64,000 nt of DNA from Halichondria panicea (taxonomy: Eukaryota; Porifera; Demospongiae; Suberitida; Halichondriidae), in contig NC_087388.1 in NCBI RefSeq assembly GCF_963675165.1, positions 3,253,272 through 3,317,271 on the forward strand. The letters run 5' to 3'. Below the pieces are notes generated by a model, which was given only the letters and a program-made list of their open reading frames with translations, had not been told where the DNA came from and did no database searches. A program made the translations under genes and the position numbers. Positions 1-12,310 of this stretch are shown in pieces. Positions within the stretch are counted from its first letter, which is position 1; the number at the start of each line of letters is the position of its first letter.

Positions 1-306
1 CAGGCATTGCTCGATCCAGACCTTGGGAAGGTGGCAGAGTGCTGCCTTCCTACAGTACATACGGACCCCGAAGGAACAACTGGCCACATTCGCCCGGATA
101 ATGTCCTCGGCTTCAGCTCCCCAAGTTCAGGGACACCCAGTATATGACAAACTCTCTGAACGCTCCGTTTAGGAGCTAGCGAGGTTTATGCTGTGTGTTT
201 ATGATTATGTGTCTCTATCATTTGGTCAGATACCTATCCTTACGGTTACTTTATTTTGGGGTATATAATAATATACTGACCTTAACTTAACATTACACCA
301 CTCCTT

Positions 307-909
307 GGGGCTGAATGAGGGCCCCCAACATACGGTCATAATGCATAATGTTAACCACAGGGGCCCCTCACTCAGTAATCCCCCAAAACCTAACCACAGT
401 CACGTGACCCCCGACCGATCGAGATCGAGACTGAGGGTCACATGACGTCTGATTAGGCTTGGTACTACCAAATGATTATAATATCCGCATACAGGATATG
501 ACGCTTAATTACTGCAATGCTACATACAATAACTACGACTATAGTTAAATGTAGTTTAAGGTAGTTAAACGTGAGTAGTCCAACTACGGCCTAACCAACT
601 ACGGCCTAACCTCGAGGAATACCGAAGGCGTGATGCCTACCAATCTAGCTCTAACTGATAGCTATAACAAGCAGGTTTAGCACATCATTGCGATTTCAGT
701 CGCCAGTCGCATGATGTTGATCACCAAATGGGGCTGCCCCCAACATACGGTCACCACAGGGGCCCCTCACTCAGTAATCCCCCAAAACCTAACCACAGTC
801 ACGTGACCCCCGACCCCCAGCGCGGGATCGAGACTGAGGGTCACATGACGTCTGATTAGGCTTGGTAACCAAATGATTATAATATTCGCATACAGGATAT
901 GACAGATTA
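307..909. repeat. Direct repeat pair of about 190 bp
   Basis: The blocks 307-502 and 727-909 are near-identical direct copies. Shared landmarks are CCCCCAACATACGGTCA, CAGGGGCCCCTCACTCAGTA, and a run ending in CATACAGGATATGAC. The first copy carries a short extra segment (ATAATGCATAATGTTAA) after the first landmark. Each block pairs a TGACCCCC..GGGGTCA-like inverted motif around an ATCGAGACTGAGG core. No reading frame of note is present. It may be part of a MITE or satellite; I cannot name the family. Confidence 0.8.
581..610. repeat. Perfect 15-bp two-copy tandem duplication
   Basis: CAACTACGGCCTAAC occurs twice back to back (581-595 and 596-610). It is one of many such short duplications in this window; see the findings. 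Confidence 0.95.
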
Positions 910-979
910 TAAATATTAATTTGCACAGAGGCAGGAGGGCTATTACTACTTCTACAAGGTAAGTAAATAGTTTTGACAA

Positions 980-1860
980 ACAGTATTACACATGTACTAT
1001 AATTATATTTGATGTGTGTGACCTTGGGGTGTGTGTGACCTGTACAAGTCAACAAGCTATCATTGGGAACTGAGAAGTGCCTCTTATGCACATACACAGA
1101 GAAAGCTAAAAGCCAAACAGAATTGAATTGTAACAGGTGCATAGTGATCCTTAGGAGTGCCTAAACATTAGCATTGGGAACAGATAATACACTACAAAAA
1201 GTGTCTGTTATGCACACACAGCACACACACAGCCAAACAGAATTTAAATTGCAATTGCAACAGGGAACAAAATAAGAAGTCGAAATACATTATCACTGGG
1301 AATACATTGGGAACAAAAAAGCATAAAAGAATTAGAGGGTGCCTACTACAGACAGACATTACATTGCAAGTAAAAACAATTATCTCACAGAAGTACAACC
1401 ACAATTGAAGTGACCTATGCCTAAAACATGACCCTACAAAAAGGTTATAGTTGCACCATAATAACACACAACCAATGTCCTATGCCAGTGGCACAACACA
1501 TGACAATAATAGAGAGAATCTGTACAGACATTCCCCAGGTTATCAACAATCGTCAACAATCGTTGAGAATAATACAAAGCAGGTCTAATACATTGGCATT
1601 GGGAACAGACAATGCATTATCTCACAGAAGCCAAAAAGTACAACCACAATTGAAGTGACCTTTGGAATGCCTAAAACATGACCCTACACTTAATTATAAC
1701 TTTACACAAGTAAGAGGTAATAATGTAGTTGCACAGGCCAGTGGCACAACACAGTGGTTAGTTACTACACTTACTACACAACAATTGTAAAGTTGCCTAA
1801 GCCAGTTATCATACAATCTGACAACAGTAAGACTAGACAACACAAAAACAGTGCTGTAAT
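980..1860. repeat. Diffuse internally repeated non-coding block
   Basis: Several phrases recur with irregular spacing: CATTGGGAAC appears around 1060, 1175 and 1597, a close ACATTGGGAAC at about 1303, and CACAATTGAAGTGACCT plus AAACATGACCCTACA appear near 1405 and 1655. No open frame longer than about 115 codons with family resemblance is present. It looks like a degenerate satellite or the inside of a non-coding element. Confidence 0.5.
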
Positions 1861-1898
1861 TGAGATAAACAGCAAAGCTTAATTATGTTAGGTCACCA

Positions 1899-1921
1899 CA
1901 CACACACACACACACACACAC
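1899..1921. repeat. CA dinucleotide microsatellite
   Basis: About eleven uninterrupted CA units precede a C/A-rich tract. Confidence 0.95.
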
Positions 1922-2043
1922 CTGAAACAGTTCCCCCTACCCTTGGACTCCCCCCTCCCCCCACCCTCCATGACCATTCTCGATCCAATCTGTAGGCCCA
2001 GCTGTATCCATCTCAAGTTCTCCCTTAGACATATTCCAGCATT

Positions 2044-2785
2044 TCTTTACCACTGAAATCGAGACAAATCTATACTCTAGGCAAATGATGACCCCACTAC
2101 AACACGATAAATGGACCCCACTCACGACTGCTGAGCTAAAGGCTTACATGGGATTCTGCATTTTCATGGGGATCGTGAAACTCCCATCAATTGAAAATTA
2201 TTGGAGGAGAGACGTGGAGGAGAGACTCACCAATTGCATCGAAGATCTCACGCAATCGCTTTAGGGACATCCAACGATACCTCCATTTCACGGACAACAC
2301 CACTCTCCCGACTCCAGGCACCCCAGGTAGCGATCGTTTGGCCAAAGTACGCCCCCTCTTCAATAAGAGCAGTAGACGAGGCAATGATAAAGTTTCAGGG
2401 TAGATCTGCACTGAAACAGACAGGTACTTCCACAGTGTATACAGGGAGAGAGGCAACACCAACTGGGAGCACGAGACCTCTGAAGCACAAGTCGACAACT
2501 TTTTCACGTCTGTCCAACTGTTGGAAGACTTGGAGAAGGATGGCATTTATGCTTGTGGGCTGACCGCAGGCAGAGGCGGCTCTCAAGCTGACAGAAAGGT
2601 AATTGTAATAAGCATAATAAAAAATTATATTATTATTTACCTTTTCAGGGGGGAATACATTACTCTTCAGAAAGACAATAGGGTTTTCCGTGTGATCTCC
2701 ACAGCCACTTCGGTCACCTCTGTACAACGTACAGTCAAGACAGGCAAAAAAATCTCCGTCCTGTGCCACAGCGAAGGATCCTAGA
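2044..2785 (+). pseudogene. Decayed piggyBac transposase fragment
   Basis: Conceptual translation follows the piggyBac (DDE_Tnp_1_7) transposase in order but across several frames. Landmarks are ELKAYMGFCIFMGIVKLPS (about 2133-2190), ISRNRFRDIQRYLHFTDN, DRLAKVRP, AVDEAMIKFQGRSALKQ (contains the first catalytic-type D), VDNFFTSVQLLEDLEKDGIY (second conserved D), and after a short intron TVQRTVKTGKK. Two internal stretches normally present are missing, between the KVRP and AVDEAM blocks and between LKQ and VYTGRE. A 13-bp duplication at 2202-2226 breaks the frame; reading only one copy joins the two halves cleanly. An intron is visible at about 2599-2648 (GTAATT..TTTTCAG). The C-terminal GGVDRGDQ region is absent. 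Known for the family: TTAA-specific cut-and-paste transposition. This copy cannot be active as read. Confidence 0.85.
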
Positions 2786-2984
2786 GGTAAGATTTTGTGT
2801 GTATAACGATCGTACTGTATAACGATCGTACGACAGAGGCCGTGGAGATCTACACTCTTCCAGATCTTCCAGATCTCCCTCACTTTCGAGAAGTTCGCAC
2901 TTGAGCAGTACTCCCCATTCCTCAAGATCTGGCTTCGGGTAAGTATAATTATGCAAGTGATCTGTATACTGATACACAGAAACT

Positions 2985-3113
2985 GTATTGGAGAGAATTT
3001 TATCTGAAGTTAGACAAACAAATAAGCATCTCTCAGAGAAGTTGGAAAACCTAGAAAAGAGGGTTGAGCTTGCTCAACAACCAACAAAAAAGAAATGCCT
3101 TCACTTGAAGTTA
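2985..3113 (+). CDS. Putative coiled-coil exon, function unknown
   Basis: A 129-bp open stretch reads as a heptad-rich helix (LSEVRQTNKHLSEKLENLEK) followed by a basic tail. It ends at a possible donor (TTAGG|GTATGT). A further open stretch at about 2890-2938 ends in a good donor (CGG|GTAAGT) and could be the preceding exon. It directly follows the piggyBac remnant but shares no family motif with it, so it may belong to a different element or to a host gene fragment. No function is assigned. Confidence 0.3.
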
Positions 3114-3114
3114 G

Positions 3115-3785
3115 GGTATGTACATAATTTACATATAATAATCTTCTTGTAGGAAGTAGTAATTGTAGGATGGTTGGGATTTGGAGTAGGAGTAAGTTAA
3201 CTAATGTCTATCTATTCCATAAATTTCACGCTGCCAATCAAGAGGTTGCCAATCAAGAGGTGGCTTGTCTCTGAGGCAAAACATCACCTTAAAGACACAC
3301 CTTAAGACACACCTTAAGACACACCTTCGGCTACAATAAAAGGTATTTTATATTCAGTATTTTATATTCAGTATTTTATATTCATAATTAAATCTATAAT
3401 ACTTAAATCTATAATACTTACTTTAATAGTAGTTAAAATCCTCTGGAAAGTATAAAGAAAAATGTCACATTGACTGGTTGCACTTCAGATTCTCGGAGGC
3501 TAATCATTTAGAATTCGTCCTCTACTGTGGCGAAGTCAAAAAGCGGATAAACAAAAAGCGGATAAACTTTTCTATAGTCTAGATCACAAATCTCAAAAAA
3601 AGAAATCAAATACTGAAGATGACTCAAGGGATTGCCAACAGGTGATAATTGTTAAGTAAGTTAATTGTTAAGTAAGTGAACTTTATTTGAAACTGTTCGA
3701 ACTGTATTGTGTTGCTTAACGTTAGTTCAGTATGATTACCGTGTATTTCGTGATTCATTTCATCTATGTGATTCATCTATGTGAT
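3115..3785. other. No gene seen; short tandem duplications
   Basis: Nothing coding is apparent. The stretch contains TGCCAATCAAGAGGT twice at 3232-3261, a 12-13-bp CTTAAGACACAC unit three times at about 3290-3325, and AAAAAGCGGATAAAC twice near 3540-3568. Confidence 0.6.
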
Positions 3786-3789
3786 TTAA

Positions 3790-4140
3790 CCGTCAGATTC
3801 TTAATTAGCAGTGAAGTGAAATGTCTGTAAATTCTCTATCTCTGGTAAAATGCCAATACCAATATAATGCCCATACAACAAGGAATAAAATGGTGCAACA
3901 TGTGTTGCCATAACAACCACGGTTATTACGCTTACCCGTTTTCATGCTCGGAGATAAAATCCAAAAATTTTTTTTTATGGATCAGCCTATCATATGGTTG
4001 ACTAAGCTTGATTTTCACATCATATGAATGTAACAGTGCTAAGATATATCAATTTGAAGTACAATACGTACGAACGATCTATGAAATTTACAAGCTGCTA
4101 ATTCTATTTTAGCTATACTATTATACTATACTTACACTAC
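3790..4140 (+). repeat. Dispersed repeat family R1, copy 1
   Basis: This block is repeated in inverted orientation at about 11930-12310. Shared landmarks include AACCGTCAGATTCTTAATTA, GTTGCCATAACAACCACGGT, ATGGATCAGCCTATCAT, GATTTTCACATCATATGAA and ACGATCTATGAAATTTACAA. A short related piece is near 55462. It is non-coding and of MITE size. Confidence 0.85.
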
Positions 4141-4151
4141 TGATATTCTAG

Positions 4152-4478
4152 CTATACTATACTACTTGCCAGAGTCATACAGTGAGCCCTCTCCTGACCG
4201 TCCTGGTCCATAGCTCTAGCGTCTAGGTCCATGTCATGCATGTCCTCAGTCCCAGACAGTTCATCAGCCTCTGGCATAAAGCTGGTAGCCTTTGGGAGGT
4301 ATCCTACTATCCCCTCTCCTTCATAGGCACTGTCATCACCAGAGGAGACTGCTGTCCTCAAGCTGTTCAAGCACATTGGCACAAGTAAACAACCTAGCCA
4401 TAGCCGCTTCGTGCGGTAAGATGCAAATGAAATTTTAACATAGCAACGTGGCTTGGAAAATTCTAGACTAAATTGCAC
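4152..4478 (-). CDS. Hypothetical acidic ORF
   Basis: A 108-codon frame with an acidic, Met-rich second half (EADELSGTEDMHDMDLDARA). Such acidic stretches occur at the N-terminus of several sponge transposase genes, but I see no family motif here. The first 40 codons are of random composition, so the real exon, if any, probably starts internally. Low confidence. Confidence 0.2.
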   Translation of the reverse strand: MQFSLEFSKPRCYVKISFASYRTKRLWLGCLLVPMCLNSLRTAVSSGDDSAYEGEGIVGYLPKATSFMPEADELSGTEDMHDMDLDARAMDQDGQERAHCMTLASSIV

Positions 4479-4974
4479 GTGATCTTCCTCTATACAGGGA
4501 GTTCGAGCTACTTCCTAAGTATCGCAGAATTAGAATTTCGCAAAAAAAGTCACTATTGCGGGCCACGATCCCCGTGACGGTTAAGGTTAATTTAAAAATA
4601 ATATTGTAACACATGGTAAGCAAAAGACAGGTTTTCTAAATATTTCAGCTGCAAAATTCACATAGGTATGAGTATAAAAATAAGTTATATTCACTCTAGC
4701 AATATTCACTCTAGCACAACACTCGTACAGTACAAATGTGGTACAAAATTGGCAGATCACAAGCGGCAGATCACAAGCGGAAAAAATTAACTCATGAGTG
4801 CCATGCACACATTGTTTGATTGTACCCTGACTATGCTATCCCGAGACGTTTCATGTTAAGAGAAAGAGAAAGGAGAGGTTGATGACATTGTTTTTGAGTG
4901 CAGATCAAAGAGTTGGGTTCAGATTTAGTAGTTGAGCTCATGCTGCATAAAGCCTGACCAGTTTTTGTAGGTCT

Positions 4975-5075
4975 GCTATAGTTTATGATAGAGTGACGTA
5001 CGCAAGTATCGAACGTAGGCATACTGTACACATCAGATGTATGCGGAGAGTAACGTGACTTCTTTCTGTCATGGG
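4975..5075 (+). repeat. MITE family R2, partial copy
   Basis: Contains the family phrase ATCGAACGTAGGCATACTGT, CATCAGATGTATGCGGAGAG and TAACGTGACTTC, shared with copies at 7895-8030 (inverted) and 38530-38755. GTTTATGATAGAG at its left matches the terminal repeat of the 38.5-kb copy. Confidence 0.8.
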
Positions 5076-5079
5076 CTCT

Positions 5080-6080
5080 AAGTTTTGCCACAGCACCAAC
5101 TTCAAAAATAATTGCGAAGATGGAACGTGTGGAAGGCAAAGAAAACCAAGCCAAACGACGACATAAACTTACCTCAAGTGCAAGCGCGTGCTAAAGCAAC
5201 AAAGCAAAGAGTTACTACACTAGCACTGCAGGAAGCGAACTATTTGCTTCTGTGTCAGTTGCACATTTACACCTATCCTTGTAGAGCTGATTTTTAAAAT
5301 TAATGACTTGATGGCTAAGAGTCTGACAAGGGAGCACAGTGGTATGAAGAAAAGTGTAGCTTTATGCTACGAGATGATCTTACTAACACGTTGCACACCC
5401 TCTCTTTACTCTAAGTTATAATTGGTTGTTGTTCAGAAACCAAAATGTCAAGAGCCACTGCAGTACAAAGCGCTGTGTACAATTACCTGATGCTGCCGTC
5501 AGTGACATGCTCTGTACTGCCAAAATGACTCATTCATCGGGTTCATCGGGTTCATCTGATGTCGTCAACACCACCAGAAGATGTGTACTATCGCTGACTT
5601 CATAGTTGTCCAATGGATAAAAGATCCTCTGTCATCAGTGAAATAAAGGCTACAGACAAGGCACATGTCCCACCTTCCCTTCCCTTCTATACAGGGTATA
5701 CAGAGATCGGGGGTTTATGTACTTTCCATACAGCGGATCAAAAAGTTAAAGCTATAGCAAATGAACGAACATCATTGATGTTGACTTAAAAGTGTTTTTA
5801 CCGATTCATTAAGTTCGAAGTTTGATTGTTTGGACGGGTTGGAATCTGCTATTGGTGCTGCAATACTCGTCTTAGTGAATTTATGGACGACAAATGCAAG
5901 TATCAAAAAGTGGAACTGCTACTCTTTGTGGACAAAATCTTCGAGACACTCTACTCAGTGAACATGTAAATATGAAGTCACAATTCAATGAAGAACTAGA
6001 ACTAAACTATAGACTGTGTGCGAAGGTTCACATAAAAATGATAAAAATGATATTGACAAAATTCATACTGTTGTTCTTAC
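5080..6080. other. No gene seen
   Basis: Reading frames here are short and of random composition. The only structure is short two-copy duplications such as GGGTTCATCGGGTTCATC near 5537. Confidence 0.5.
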
Positions 6081-6084
6081 TTGT

Positions 6085-6402
6085 GATTGTACCTTGCCAC
6101 TGTGATGACATGTAGAGATAGTACGACACACAGCACGTGCAGTAGCATAGTTTCCAGCAGTTAGACTGGCTAAATAACGTCTCGACTGCACTGCGGTGAG
6201 ATAAAGATAAAATTCTTAGGATGAGACTTCATGTGATTGTACCTTGTGATTGTACCTTGCCACTGTGATGACACGCAGCACGTGCAGTAGCATAGTTTGA
6301 AGCATCCAGCTTTCCACCAGCAGCATATACTTAAACTGGCTAAATAACGTCTCGACTGCACTGGAGGTGAGATACTGGAGGTGAGATAAAGATAAAATTC
6401 TT
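6085..6402. repeat. Tandem duplication of about 160 bp
   Basis: TGTGATTGTACCTTGCCACT .. GCACGTGCAGTAGCATAGTT .. CTGGCTAAATAACGTCTCGA .. GATAAAGATAAAATTCTTAG appears twice, at about 6085-6220 and 6250-6402. The second copy has an insertion in the middle and further micro-duplications (TGTGATTGTACCT and TACTGGAGGTGAGA doubled). Confidence 0.85.
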
Positions 6403-6409
6403 AGGCTGC

Positions 6410-7530
6410 TCGCTGCTCGAAATCGTAAACATCGACTCTCCTCTCAATAAGTCCTATGCTGCAAAAACAAATACAATGAAATAATAGCAATAAAATTAAT
6501 TACTTCTAACTGTTGAACTACATGTATCTGCTTCGTCAAGAATGGACTTGAGCCAACCAGAGTAGAACAAACCCCTGTTGAATGTTTTTCAACACGTCTA
6601 TAGAAACCGGCCCTTCTCAAAAATTGTGTTGCACGCAGTCAAATACTTAGTGTTAGATTCAGGATGCGTAGATGATCTTGATTGACATAGGATCTTGATT
6701 TGCAAAACATGTTCCTGCTGCAATTTGATAAAAATTAAGATGCTGAGCACAATGTGTCAATACGTACCTGCATAATAAACATGCCATGTCTTCATGAGTC
6801 ATTGACTTCCACATTAGGCGAGAACGCCATCACCATGTGGTCGTTTTTATAACTGCTTGTATAGTGAACCTACATGAAGGGAGTACATGAAGGGAGTACA
6901 CTATTAATATATTATACTTCAGGTACAGATATTACATCTAAACATGCCTGGATCGAGTTGAATCCTTTCAAAGCTTCATACGCTACACTGCCAATGCTAT
7001 ATACAAATTCGTAAACATAATTATGACCAATTGCACAAGTCACATAAAAGAGTAATGCACCATAGACATGAAAACATAGACTACACACACCCAGTTACAA
7101 CGCTGCTTCGTTTTCCAGTTTCTGATGAATTGTTTTTCTCTTGATCTTGATCTTTATCAAATTCTTTCTTGTCAGCTCTTGTCAGCTCTCAAATCATTCG
7201 CCCAGATTATTTTTGACAAGGTGTCAGATGATTTATGTCGATTTATGTCGATGCCATTTGGTCATCATCTTTTTTGTCTATACAATCATAATTATTGTCT
7301 CTTCTTTTTTTGGCACTAGGCTGCCGAGATAATTTGTTAGTGGGAGTTAGTGGGAGTTAGTGGGAGTTACTGCTATAGAGAAGCTCGAACACGTTGATCT
7401 AAATGACTCAGCATTTTTTTGCATGGCTGACACAACGTCATCCATATCCTTTTCAAAAACTTGTGCCACAGTTTACAGAGTGTTGAATCAACCCTTCTGA
7501 AAGGTTCTGTTGCGATTCTGACAAGGTCAA
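6410..7530. other. No gene seen
   Basis: AT-rich sequence without supported coding frames. TTAGTGGGAG is tandemly triplicated near 7335-7366. Confidence 0.5.
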
Positions 7531-7534
7531 TTAC

Positions 7535-7870
7535 TTAACCCTTTGCCCGCTTTAGCCGACTATAGTGGCTACTGATAAAATTAATTTCAAAAAATCATTG
7601 TGCACGCTGTGTTGGAGCTATGCTAGGATTGTTACCAACGATGGTAGAGAATACTTTTTGAGTGCATGTTTCCCTGCTTTAATTAAAAGTGAATATTTGC
7701 ATATTTTGTTCACTCATGAACCTTCACTCATGAACCGTATCTAGTTCCACAGGTAGAACCGGACCTGTCGCATCCATGGACTCATCATTGTTGCCTAGAT
7801 TGCTAGTAACCAACCACCACCCCACAACCCCACAAATAACAGAGATATTGATCCTGACATTGTCTTAGCA
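7535..7870. mobile_element. Rearranged non-autonomous piggyBac fragments
   Basis: TTAACCCTTTGCCCGCTTTA at 7535 is the terminus of the non-autonomous piggyBac family seen complete at 18.2 and 24.0 kb. From about 7676 the opposite terminus-proximal sequence (TTTAATTAAAAGTGAATAT, then GGTAGAACCGGACCTGTCGC and GTTGCCTAG) follows in inverted order relative to the 24-kb copy. This is therefore a scrambled or composite remnant rather than a complete element. Confidence 0.7.
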
Positions 7871-7894
7871 TTGCTTCTCACGATCACGCATAAT

Positions 7895-8030
7895 GGCGGC
7901 TTCAATCGATTACGTCACCCACACTCTGATTGATCAGTGCGCAAATTCCAGGCCCATGACAGAAACAGGAAGTCACGTTACTCTCCGTGTACATCAAATG
8001 TACAGTATGCCTACGTTCGATACTAACTCT
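7895..8030 (-). repeat. MITE family R2, inverted partial copy
   Basis: Carries the reverse complement of the family phrase (AGTATGCCTACGTTCGATAC; GAAGTCACGTTACTCTCCG) and, to its left, ATTACGTCACCCACACT, matching the inside of the 38.5-kb copy. Confidence 0.8.
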
Positions 8031-8034
8031 TGTG

Positions 8035-11000
8035 TACTATACTGATACGTTGCTGTGGTACGTTATCTTTGGGAGTTGAAGCAGCTATAATTCTACCCCT
8101 TACCATCCTACAATTTTGCCACATTGTGGTAAACACCGTACCGTACCAGGAAAGTACTTTGTAATGTAAGCAAGCGTATCTCATCATGCGTATCGTATCT
8201 CATCATAACTGATGAGTTTACAATTAAGCCCAAATACATGCATGGTCCACCGATGCTTTCGCTACAACACTCTAGAAGTGTTTTACATTATCAAACATTT
8301 GCAAATTTTGCGAGGGTTGATCAGTTCGCAACAATAAAAAGCTAGATCGCCAAACCTTGCTAGATCGCAAAGGGTCATTTGATATGCAAACTTGCAAAAT
8401 ATTATAGTAATACGGAATCATGCCGTTTTCTTTCGACAAAATGCACTGCTTTCATTTTCGGATAGTAAAAATCGATATCTCGACGGCAGTTCCTATGGAA
8501 TTTTGTTGGTACATCTGGTTGTTGTTTTCACTGGAACACCACTATAATATAGTAACTCCTAAAGGTGCAGATGTCAAGAAACTTGATAAATTGACACAGT
8601 AACTGTTGCACTTATGCAAACTGTAAGGGAGGAACAAGATGCTGAAGAAAACCTAGCAGGTGTGTTAGATAAGTGTTAGATAATGTGTAAGTACAAATCT
8701 GAAATGCATGCATAGGCCCCTATAGCTAAGTTGATGAGCTTAGCTATTTAGCAGGTTCAGATAACAACAGTATACACAGTCTTACACACAGACAACTACA
8801 CAACTACACACACAGTCTTACACACAGACAACTACACACAGATAACTAGAGTTTGAAAGCTATCACTGGAGTGAGGTGTACCTTACATTATGACCTGTGG
8901 TATAGCAACCTGTGTCACCGTAATGTTTTTCCTTTTTTCAGGGAATGTTTAGTTTTATTGATCTACTCTTGAGTCAAGAAATTAATGTTCGAGGTAGTCT
9001 AGAAACCTAATTTTTGCAATTTTTGCGACAAATTATCCTCATAAGATTATGATGGATGATGTGACACCTATCGTCCGGAGCCGATTTCCAAATACGGAAT
9101 TTGTGCATGCTAGAGCGATCTGCCAGTAGGGGGTCACGGTGGAACCAATTGGATTTAGGGAAGCTTAGGGAAGCTGTGTATCGAACAATGGGCAGAAAAC
9201 CATAAACCTAAGAGCGCCCATTGTCGCTACAAACTGACATAAGTTGCAGGCATGTAATTAACAGCTATATATACATATATATACAGAGTGCTATCCAGAT
9301 CCCATTTGAGCCTCTTGGATGGATAATGAGAAAGTATAAATATATAGGACTTCAATCAGAGGTCCTCAGTGTAAGGGATCGCATGTAAAATTCTATTTTC
9401 ACAGCAACCAATATCAAGCTGGAATCCCCCCTCTAAGGTACCTGATTGCATGTGCAGCGCTGTAGGCTAAGGAGTGCATTATTTCTGTCCCTGAGTTTGT
9501 ATTCCCTGAGTATTGTATGATCGAACTCCATCACCAAGACTAGAACTAGCAGTCCCCGGAATGATCACTCACATGATTTTTAGTGACGTTTTGCTTAGGC
9601 ACAGTGTTCAGTACAGTACATCAGTACAGTACATCATAAGTACAGTACATCATAACATCATAAGCATCATGATTCCATCGGAAAAATGTAGACAAAATAA
9701 GATTGACCACGTGGGCGGTGCGAAACACGTGGTGCGGAGCGCCGGAAAATTTGAGGCTAGCTACGGCTCTGCACTGATATGCAATAATAATAATTATTAG
9801 CCTCATGAACACATTCTGCAAGATGGGTCGATGAATGCCGGCGTGCCTAAAAAAAACGCATTTCAAACAGCATAAAATGCCAAGAAGGCTGAAGAGGCAC
9901 AACCTCATCCACTAAAAATGGAAAGTAGAGCCCTTGTCTCTACTGTCATTCCTTAGCAACAGCGTGTGGGCGTAGGTGGGCCAGCACCATTGCATATCTG
10001 AACTTGTCACACTTGTATTTTCCCTCGTGTCGTGTTAATCGGTGCAGGAAAATTAAATATTTGCTTGTATTTTACCCATAATTTATATCATCATAGATTT
10101 TCTGCCAAAGATTGCGTCTTTGTCAACAGATTATCTCCCTCAATGGCAACCCTCATTGCCCGCAACCTGGTACAGGAATCTTTGCAATATCCACAAAAAA
10201 GCGTTGAGCGTTGTGGTCAACCATAAAGTTGTAGATCTTAGTCAGCATGCTCAACAATTACAAACAGTTGATGTATCAACTTGAAGAGTCTAAGCAACAC
10301 TCTTGATAAGACAGCTTTTTCTGATGCACTATTCTCCATCTTATATCCCAAAATAATAATGCCTTGGTCAGCTTGCCATTTTGTTTTTGAATTTTGCTTA
10401 CTAAAGCACACTTGGCATTTCACCACAATGTGTTTATAATTACATATCCATATAAGGAACGCTCTGCAAAACCCTGTATCTCTGGAGGTCAGCCTTCTCT
10501 CTTATACGCTATCCTCTGTTGATCGATCCCCCTTCCCTGATGTCTGAACCTCGTCGCTCGTCGCTCACTCTCTTTCTGACGGGCTGGAGCTTTTCCACTG
10601 GGGATTCGACATTTCGACATTATAAAAATTTAATTATTATTACTGCGAGCTATCAGCTTTGACTGGGAGGATCGGCTGAGCAGCGGGATTGGAAACGTAA
10701 TAATATGGAAACGTAATGATATTGATATTGGAGATATTGGAAACGTTTGGTTCAGATGCGTGGTTCAGATGCGTGTCTCCATCACGTGATTAATTAATGG
10801 TGGGAGCTATGGCAAGCAAGCTAGTCTCCAGGCGCAGGCTAGGGAGAAACAGTCACTGAGAAAAAAATTGTGGCTGTGCTTGCTCAATAAATCTCAAACG
10901 GTGCAATGAGGAGAACACCGTTACTACTTTGTTCGATGTATAACTGCACCTAGACTGGATAACAAAATTGTTACCATTAATTGTGTATGTGTGCTCATTG

Positions 11001-11925
11001 TGTGCGCATTGTGTATGTGTTTTGAGCCCTAGTCGGTAATTTAATGTACCAAACATCAGTATTACCTACACATAATACTTACCTACACATAATACATACA
11101 TGTACATGCAGAACATTTTAATGTTCTAATCCTCAGAGTATTGTTCATCCACCAGTTTGTTCATCCACCATGCATGTTCATCCACCATGCACCACTAAGG
11201 TCAGGAAAACTCAGGAAAACTCCACACAGCAACCAAGCACTGATTTACTGTTACAACTGGTCCACTAATCAACAAGACAGTGCAACACAGTGTAAGTGCA
11301 ACACAGTGTAGTCAAATGAACCTACTCTAATGAAGTTTCTTTACAGACAGGTATAGCACACACATAAGATGATTGCGGGGGTGGCTACACAGAAAGATTG
11401 TAGACACGCATATCACTACGTGGGTTGTATACTGGGTCACGTGCATACAGATTGCATGTTACTTCCATACTGATAACGGTAATCGTGCTGTAATCACGAT
11501 GTGAGGAGAAGCAGAAAACACTCCACACACAACACGTTCCACACACAACACGTTGTCAATTCGAAGATTAACATTTTATGTGGGCCAGTGGTGGGCCAGT
11601 GGTGAACATTTCTTGGGTCGCTCGCTTACCTGGGGTATACGTCCTCCACACACTCGACACAGCTTTGACAGAGCGCTGTTGATAATTAACTTGTGTTGCA
11701 ACAATGCAACAAGGAATTGCTTGTTACACAGCTCACTCGTGTGCACATTGGCTCAGTAGTGACTTAGGCCCGAGGGTGTCTTTACATGTACAATGAGAAC
11801 TCAAGACATAAAGTTTTATATGTTTTGCACTTGAGGCACACAGTAGATTCTGGGTACTAATTTTGGCGGATTTGTAGCCAATTCATTACCATCATTACCA
11901 TAATAATTATATGTGATGCCACTTG
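8035..11925. other. Long stretch without a supported gene
   Basis: All frames are short or lack family resemblance. Visible structures are small: a doubled CACAGTCTTACACACAGACAACTACAC unit (about 8776-8836), a CAGTACAGTACAT repeat (9605-9660), and 9358-9450, which shares GTAAGGGATCGCATGTA and AATATCAAGCTGGAATCCC with 21096-21200. Confidence 0.5.
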
Positions 11926-11929
11926 GCTT

Positions 11930-12310
11930 AGATTTTCAAAGCGATGAATTTAGTTTTATAATCTAGAATAGCTAAAATAGAATTAGCAGTAATGAACAGT
12001 AGCTTGTAAATTTCATAGATCGTTCGTAATAATAATTGTACTTCAAATTGATATATCTTAGCACTGTTAGTTACGTTCATATGATGTGAAAATCAAGCTC
12101 AAGCCTTTATACCATAATGATAGGCTGATCCATAAAAAAAAATTTTAGGATTTTATCTCACCGCTGGCCGAGCATTTAAAATGATAAAAACGGTAACCGT
12201 GGTTGTTATGGCAACACATGTTGCACCTCCTTGTTGTATGTTGCTAGGCATCTCTGGACAGACATTTCACTTCACTGTTAATTAAGAATCCGACGGTTAA
12301 AGGGTTAAGA
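11930..12310 (-). repeat. Dispersed repeat family R1, inverted copy
   Basis: Reverse-complement copy of 3790-4140. The shared order is AGCTTGTAAATTTCATAGAT, ATCATATGATGTGAAAATC-like, AGGCTGATCCAT, ACCGTGGTTGTTATGGCAAC and GAATCCGACGGTTAA. It ends in GGTTAAAGGGTTAAG, reminiscent of the local piggyBac termini. Confidence 0.8.
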